A DNA stretch of 7,680 bases from contig CAJUPB010000007.1 of the NCBI GenBank assembly GCA_910588155.1, positions 1 through 7,680 of the forward strand, given 5' to 3'. A program made the position numbers and the translations under genes. This document shows, piece by piece, positions 5,292-7,680 of this stretch. The first letter of the stretch is position 1, and each line of letters starts with the position of its first letter. The notes below the pieces were generated by a model. The model did no database searches, had not been told where the DNA came from, and saw only the letters and a program-made list of their open reading frames with translations. This DNA is from an uncultured Christensenellaceae bacterium (GTDB lineage: Bacteria > Bacillota > Clostridia > Christensenellales > Pumilibacteraceae).

Positions 5292-6809
5292 TTAATCTAT
5301 TATTAAGCTTCTGCCTTCCATTTCGTCGGGTTTTTTTACGCCCATAACTTCCAACAGCGTGGGTGCGACGTCACAGAGCGCGCCGCCCTCGCGCAGCGTC
5401 TTGCCGATATATTTGTCGCCTGCCACGATGAACGGCACGGGATTCGTGCTGTGCGAAGTACAGGGCGAGCCGTCGTCGAACTGCATAAGTTCTGCGTTGC
5501 CGTGGTCTGCCGTGACAAGCGCGGTTCCGCCCGTCGCCTTTATTGCCTCGACGACTTTTTCCACGCAGGCATCCACCGTGCCGACGGCTTTTTCCGCAGC
5601 GCTCAACACGCCCGTATGCCCCACCATATCGCAGTTTGCGAAGTTCAAAATCAGAACGTCGACTTTTCCTATTGCGCCGACGGCTTTTTCTGTGACTTCC
5701 GCCGCGCTCATTTCCGGTTTCAAGTCGTAAGTCGCAACTTTCGGAGACGGCACCAAAATGCGCTGTTCGTTCTTATTGGGAGGTTCGACGCCGCCGTTGA
5801 AGAAGAACGTCACGTGAGCGTACTTTTCCGTTTCGGCAACGCGAGCCTGGGTTTTTCCGACCGCCGCCAACCACTCGCCGAGAGTGTTTTTTATTTCCTT
5901 GGGCGGAAACGCCGTGTGAATGTTTTTGAACGTGGCGTCGTACTGCGTCATACCGACGTAAAACACGTCCTTGTATCCGCCCTCTCTTTCGAACTCGTCG
6001 AAATCGGGTTCTATCGCCGCGCGGGATATTTCGCGGGCGCGGTCGCTGCGGAAGTTATAGAATATTACGGAATCGCCGTCGCGCACGCCCTTATAATCGC
6101 CGATGACGGTGGGCTGCACGAACTCGTCCAGCACGCCCGCCGCATAGGATGCCTTTATTCCAGCCGCCGCATTCGTATAGCGAGAACCGACAGCCGCAAA
6201 CACGCAGTCGTAGCCTGTTTTCACTCTGTCCCAACGCTTATCTCTGTCCATATAATAGTATCTTCCGACAATCGTCGCCACTTTGCCGACGCCTGTCTCC
6301 GCAATCTTTTCTTCGAGGCGGGCAATGTAGCGTTCCGCGGAATCGGGCGGCACGTCTCTGCCGTCGGTTATGCAATGCACGTACACATCTTTCAGACCGT
6401 TTTTCGCCGCAAGCGTTAAAAGCGCATACAGATGTTCGTTGCTGCTGTGCACGCCGCCGTCGGACAGAAGCCCGACGAGATGAAGCGCGCCGTTATTATT
6501 TTTTGCATTCCGCACGGCGCCTAAAAACGCTTCGTTTTTAAAGAAATCGCCGTCTTCAATCGCCTTGTCTATCATTGTGATGTCCTGATAGACAACTCTG
6601 CCCGCGCCGAGATTCAGATGTCCGACTTCGCTGTTGCCCATCTGTCCCGCGGGGAGTCCGACGGCTCTGCCCGAAGCCTCTATCAAAGTGTTCGGATATT
6701 TTTTCGCAAGCCCGTCAATGTACGGAGTACCTTGCAGGCGTATCGCATTCCCGTTCTTTTCGGCACGACTGCCGAATCCGTCCATAATTATAATAGCGTC
6801 CGTTTTCAT
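5292..6809 (-). CDS. gpmI: 2,3-bisphosphoglycerate-independent phosphoglycerate mutase
   Basis: The 505-residue product interconverts 3-phosphoglycerate and 2-phosphoglycerate in glycolysis, in the cytoplasm, with two Mn ions. The length and all key residues fit the family. The phosphatase-type domain holds D10 (MDGFG), nucleophile S60 (GQMGNSEVGH), D394 and H398 (CDMVGHTG), D435 and H436 (ADHGNAE) and H453 (TSHSTNP). The inserted transferase domain (about 75-305) has H121 (SDGGVHS), D152 (TDGRDVPP), R183 and R189 (GRYYYMDRDKRWDR) and NFRSDRAR (252-259); K329 is in EKYAHVTFFFNGG. The ATG has AAAGGAGGG seven bases upstream. It lies 64 bp after tpiA with no terminator between, so the two are probably co-transcribed, the usual Gram-positive order. 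Confidence 0.97.
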   Translation of the reverse strand: MKTDAIIIMDGFGSRAEKNGNAIRLQGTPYIDGLAKKYPNTLIEASGRAVGLPAGQMGNSEVGHLNLGAGRVVYQDITMIDKAIEDGDFFKNEAFLGAVRNAKNNNGALHLVGLLSDGGVHSSNEHLYALLTLAAKNGLKDVYVHCITDGRDVPPDSAERYIARLEEKIAETGVGKVATIVGRYYYMDRDKRWDRVKTGYDCVFAAVGSRYTNAAAGIKASYAAGVLDEFVQPTVIGDYKGVRDGDSVIFYNFRSDRAREISRAAIEPDFDEFEREGGYKDVFYVGMTQYDATFKNIHTAFPPKEIKNTLGEWLAAVGKTQARVAETEKYAHVTFFFNGGVEPPNKNEQRILVPSPKVATYDLKPEMSAAEVTEKAVGAIGKVDVLILNFANCDMVGHTGVLSAAEKAVGTVDACVEKVVEAIKATGGTALVTADHGNAELMQFDDGSPCTSHSTNPVPFIVAGDKYIGKTLREGGALCDVAPTLLEVMGVKKPDEMEGRSLIID

Positions 6810-6873
6810 ATTTCAACCCTCCTTTACCTCTCCATATAAACAACGCCCGTACATATATTCTATGATACAACCC

Positions 6874-7620
6874 TTATCTGTAATTCACGACTTTGGAAAA
6901 GTCTGCGGCTTTCAAACTTGCACCGCCTATTAGACCGCCGTCTATATCCTTTTTCTCCATAAGCTCCTTCACGTTGGAGGGATTCATACTTCCGCCGTAC
7001 TGTATTCGGATATTCTCCGCCGCAGCACCGTACAAACCCGCAAGCACGCTTCTTATATACGCAATCGTTTCCTGCGCCTGCTCGCCCGTCGCGGTCTTCC
7101 CCGTACCTATCGCCCAAACGGGTTCGTAAGCCACGACCGTTTTTTGCGCGTCCTCGACGCCGATACCGGCGAAAGCACCCTCGACCTGACGTTTGCACAC
7201 GGCTTCCGTCACGCCGCCCTCGCGCTCGGTCAGAGTTTCGCCCACGCAGACGATGGGAGCAAAGCCGTTTTTAAGCGCCTGCACCGTGCGCTTGTTTACG
7301 GTTTCGTCGGTTTCGCCGAAATACTGTCGGCGTTCGCTGTGACCTATTATTACATATTGCGCACCGACTTCTTTTAACATAGCCGCGCTGACTTCGCCCG
7401 TGAACGCGCCCTTATCCGCCCAGGCGACGTTTTCCGCGCCGACCTTTATATTCGTGCCTTTCGTCAGACGCGCGGCGGTCTCGATTACCGTGTAAGGTAC
7501 GCAAACGACCACTTCCGCCTCCGCATCTTTGACCAACGGAATAAGCTCTTTTATGAGCGTTTCCGCTTCGGCTTTCGTGTTGTTCATCTTCCAATTGCCC
7601 GCAATGATAGGCTTTCTCAT
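6874..7620 (-). CDS. tpiA: Triosephosphate isomerase
   Basis: The 248-residue product interconverts dihydroxyacetone phosphate and glyceraldehyde 3-phosphate. It is a complete TIM barrel of normal length. Catalytic residues are K11 (AGNWKMN), H94 (IIGHSERR) and E166 (VAYEPVWAIGTGK), with the flexible loop 6 at 167-175. The phosphate-binding loops are YGGS (208-211) and GLIGGASL (229-236). The start ATG is preceded by AAGGAGA ten bases upstream. It is followed by gpmI in the same direction. In related bacteria gap and pgk usually lie upstream, which here would be beyond the right edge; the 60 bases before the gene show no complete promoter, only a possible TATAAG box near 7653. Confidence 0.97.
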   Translation of the reverse strand: MRKPIIAGNWKMNNTKAEAETLIKELIPLVKDAEAEVVVCVPYTVIETAARLTKGTNIKVGAENVAWADKGAFTGEVSAAMLKEVGAQYVIIGHSERRQYFGETDETVNKRTVQALKNGFAPIVCVGETLTEREGGVTEAVCKRQVEGAFAGIGVEDAQKTVVAYEPVWAIGTGKTATGEQAQETIAYIRSVLAGLYGAAAENIRIQYGGSMNPSNVKELMEKKDIDGGLIGGASLKAADFSKVVNYR

Positions 7621-7680
7621 AATAATAAAATCTCCTTCTCGATTTTTATTCTCTTATATTTTTTTGTGACGGGGAGCGTA

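Noticed and set aside
5451..6419. A 322-codon plus-strand open frame opposite gpmI
   Set aside because: It lies wholly inside the complete gpmI gene and shows no family motif or start signal; the codon bias of gpmI explains the open frame.
1..7680. CRISPR arrays, insertion sequences, tRNA genes and phage genes
   Set aside because: No regularly spaced repeats, transposase motifs, terminal inverted repeats or tRNA-like cloverleaf sequences were seen on either strand.

Overview
The window looks like chromosomal DNA of a mid-GC Gram-positive anaerobe of the class Clostridia. The signs are strong GGAGG ribosome binding sites before nearly every gene, an AgrA/AgrC-type (LytTR plus GHKL) two-component pair, a domain-permuted GH3 glycosidase typical of gut Clostridia, and a tpiA-gpmI glycolytic pair. 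This is inferred from gene content and style; no marker gene fixes the genus. Apart from one metallo-hydrolase, every gene is on the minus strand.

Layout. Positions 1-140: a strong leftward sigma-A promoter and a hairpin-rich, non-coding leader that runs off the left edge, most like the leader of a stable-RNA (rRNA) operon. 330-1166 (+): an MBL-fold metallo-hydrolase with a PhnP-like Cys cluster and its own promoter. 1057-2933 (-): a two-gene unit made of a secreted lipoprotein SGNH/GDSL esterase and a GH3 glycosidase cut to its first third, whose reading frame runs on antisense into the metallo-hydrolase gene. 3138-5139 (-): a response regulator and sensor kinase, closed by a clear terminator. 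5292-7620 (-): tpiA then gpmI, with a terminator after gpmI.

How the parts may work together. The response regulator gene carries a run of eight G in its last codons, and the frame as read loses the last 24 residues of the DNA-binding domain. In the neighbouring frame the LytTR tail is intact and its stop overlaps the kinase start by four bases (GTGA). The tract may be a phase-variable switch, a slippage site, a recent mutation or an assembly error. The regulator's own promoter and the esterase/GH3 promoter share a 20-base element (19 of 20 identical) that holds TTRTGCCG-like half-sites exactly 21 bp apart, the geometry expected for a LytTR dimer. The working model, which is inference, is that this system controls itself and the esterase/GH3 operon, that the operon's glycosidase has already decayed, and that the regulator may be switching or decaying. 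The tpiA-gpmI block is ordinary central metabolism.
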